A DNA stretch of 64,000 nucleotides, from assembly GCA_963749675.1 (NCBI GenBank), contig CAVVNT010000001.1:806001-870000 (forward strand). The letters run 5' to 3'. Numbering within the stretch: the first letter of the stretch is position 1; every line of letters starts with the position of its first letter. The translations under genes and the position numbers were made by a program. The notes under the pieces were generated by a model. It did not search any database. It saw only the letters and a program-made list of their open reading frames with translations, and was not told where the DNA came from. Positions 63,275 through 64,000 of this stretch are shown here, piece after piece. This DNA is from Roseitranquillus sp963749675. Lineage in GTDB: Bacteria > Pseudomonadota > Alphaproteobacteria > Rhodobacterales > Rhodobacteraceae.

Positions 63275-64000
63275 TCAGAAATTGTAGCCGATCGTGATGC
63301 CCCCGCCGATCGCGGTGTTGTCCTCGAAGTCCGACCCCTGCGGCGTTTCGGCGTCACCGAGCCAGACGTAGCGGATCCCGGTCGTGACACTGACGTTCGC
63401 CTGCTCGTAGGTGACGCCGACGCCGACCGCGGTGAAGCCGTCGGTCGGGCCGAGGTTCCCGGTGATGCTGCCCGTCGACGGTTCGTATGCGATGGATCCC
63501 GCGACCGACCACATCTCGTTAAGGCGGCGGCCGACGCCGATGCTGTAGGTCCAACGATCGTCCGCGTAGTCGACCAGGGGCCCATACGGTAGCTGGCTGT
63601 AGCCCTCGGGATTGATCACGAACTCGGTCCAGTCGACCCAGCGGACCGCGCCGAACAGCAGCGTGTCCTCCGCGATGCCGGTCTGGAAGTCGAGCGTCAC
63701 CGACTGTGGCGTGGTCACATTCGTGCTGGCATTCAGGTCCTGCGTCCCGAGGAAGAGGCCGAAGACCGGCGAGCTTTCCTGGACGTCGAGCTCATGATCG
63801 ATGGCGGAGGCGTAGGTCAAGCCGACCCGCAGCGCGATCTCCGGCCGCTCGTAGGCGACGCCGACGATGTAGCCCCACGCCTCGTCCTGGTCCCCATCCG
63901 CAGTGTAGCCGACCGGACCGACGCCCGGGATGCCGAGGCCCACATATGGGAGGTCCGCCTGGGCCGAGAGCGTCTGGTAGCGGATCCCGCCATACACCGA
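63275..64000 (-). CDS. FadL/OmpP1-type outer membrane channel, C-terminal part (runs off the window end)
   Basis: About 242 residues visible. Repeating amphipathic strands, TLDFQTGIAEDTLLFGAVRW VDW-type FadL pattern and the ending ITIGYNF with terminal Phe for barrel assembly. FadL-family proteins pass hydrophobic compounds such as long-chain fatty acids across the outer membrane. The 5' end lies beyond base 64000. Confidence 0.85.
   Translation of the reverse strand, partial: SVYGGIRYQTLSAQADLPYVGLGIPGVGPVGYTADGDQDEAWGYIVGVAYERPEIALRVGLTYASAIDHELDVQESSPVFGLFLGTQDLNASTNVTTPQSVTLDFQTGIAEDTLLFGAVRWVDWTEFVINPEGYSQLPYGPLVDYADDRWTYSIGVGRRLNEMWSVAGSIAYEPSTGSITGNLGPTDGFTAVGVGVTYEQANVSVTTGIRYVWLGDAETPQGSDFEDNTAIGGGITIGYNF

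Noticed and set aside
1..64000. tRNA, rRNA, CRISPR arrays and prophage genes
   Set aside because: Intergenic regions were read for cloverleaf-like and repeat-spacer patterns and for phage structural genes; none was recognised. A covariance-model scan would be needed to exclude small RNAs.

Overview
The window is 64 kb of GC-rich DNA from an alphaproteobacterium. The best fit is a member of the Rhodobacterales (Rhodobacteraceae/Paracoccaceae sense). The support is the gene content: tatABC followed by a DUF815 ATPase, a surE-pcm-LysM/M23 block, ChpT, DUF3553, olsBA, two kinds of TRAP transporter, rplM-rpsI and an alphaproteobacterial metA. This is inference from content; no rRNA, tRNA or CRISPR array was seen. 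No phage was seen either.

Layout. 0-2.8 kb: end of RNase J, an RhlE helicase and an OsmC protein. 2.8-5.3 kb: a small conserved gene cut in two by a decayed IS1634-like element. The reading frame of the host gene can be rebuilt across the insertion, and a 7-bp repeat flanks it. 5.3-13.6 kb: prfC, an orphan ABC ATPase, tatABC, a DUF815 ATPase, a LysM/M23 lipoprotein, pcm and surE. 13.8-19.2 kb: an apparent operon of a TAXI-type TRAP receptor, a hydrolase, a fused TRAP permease and a cytochrome P450. 19.3-22.3 kb: a translationally coupled valine-catabolism operon (acyl-CoA dehydrogenase, 3-hydroxyisobutyryl-CoA hydrolase type, mmsB). 22.6-28.9 kb: a graveyard of insertion sequences holding an IS1182 remnant, a MocR remnant, two IS66 copies abutting at a clean IS tip, and an IS630 interrupted by an IS110/IS1111 element. 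29-34.2 kb: a CoA-transferase divergent from a DctQMP TRAP transporter.

34.6-45.6 kb is the centrepiece: what looks like a complete squalene-derived C30 carotenoid locus. hpnC-hpnD-hpnE (farnesyl-PP to squalene) run divergently from a tightly overlapping operon of DUF2141 protein, two CrtN/CrtP-type desaturases, a PlsC-like acyltransferase, a GT2 glycosyltransferase and a sulfotransferase. An aldehyde dehydrogenase converges on the operon from the other side. The set corresponds step for step to the staphyloxanthin pathway (desaturase, oxidase, aldehyde dehydrogenase, glycosyltransferase, acyltransferase), with HpnCDE replacing CrtM and with an added sulfotransferase and DUF2141 protein. A stand-alone BLUF blue-light sensor lies directly after hpnE.

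46-64 kb: chpT, DUF3553, olsBA (ornithine lipids), a ThiE-like protein, trmJ, heme A synthase, an M32 carboxypeptidase, an enoyl-CoA hydratase, a hotdog thioesterase, a 2'-5' RNA ligase-like protein, rplM-rpsI with a clear promoter, leader hairpin and terminator, a potBCA-type ABC transporter without a binding protein, a TetR regulator, ppk2, a lipoprotein hydrolase, metA, a P-loop ATPase and the end of a FadL-type porin.

A caution runs through the whole window. Many otherwise normal genes, including both carotenoid desaturases, are broken by single-base indels, often in short homopolymers. This may be sequencing or assembly error rather than biology, and such genes are annotated here as frameshifted, with the site given.
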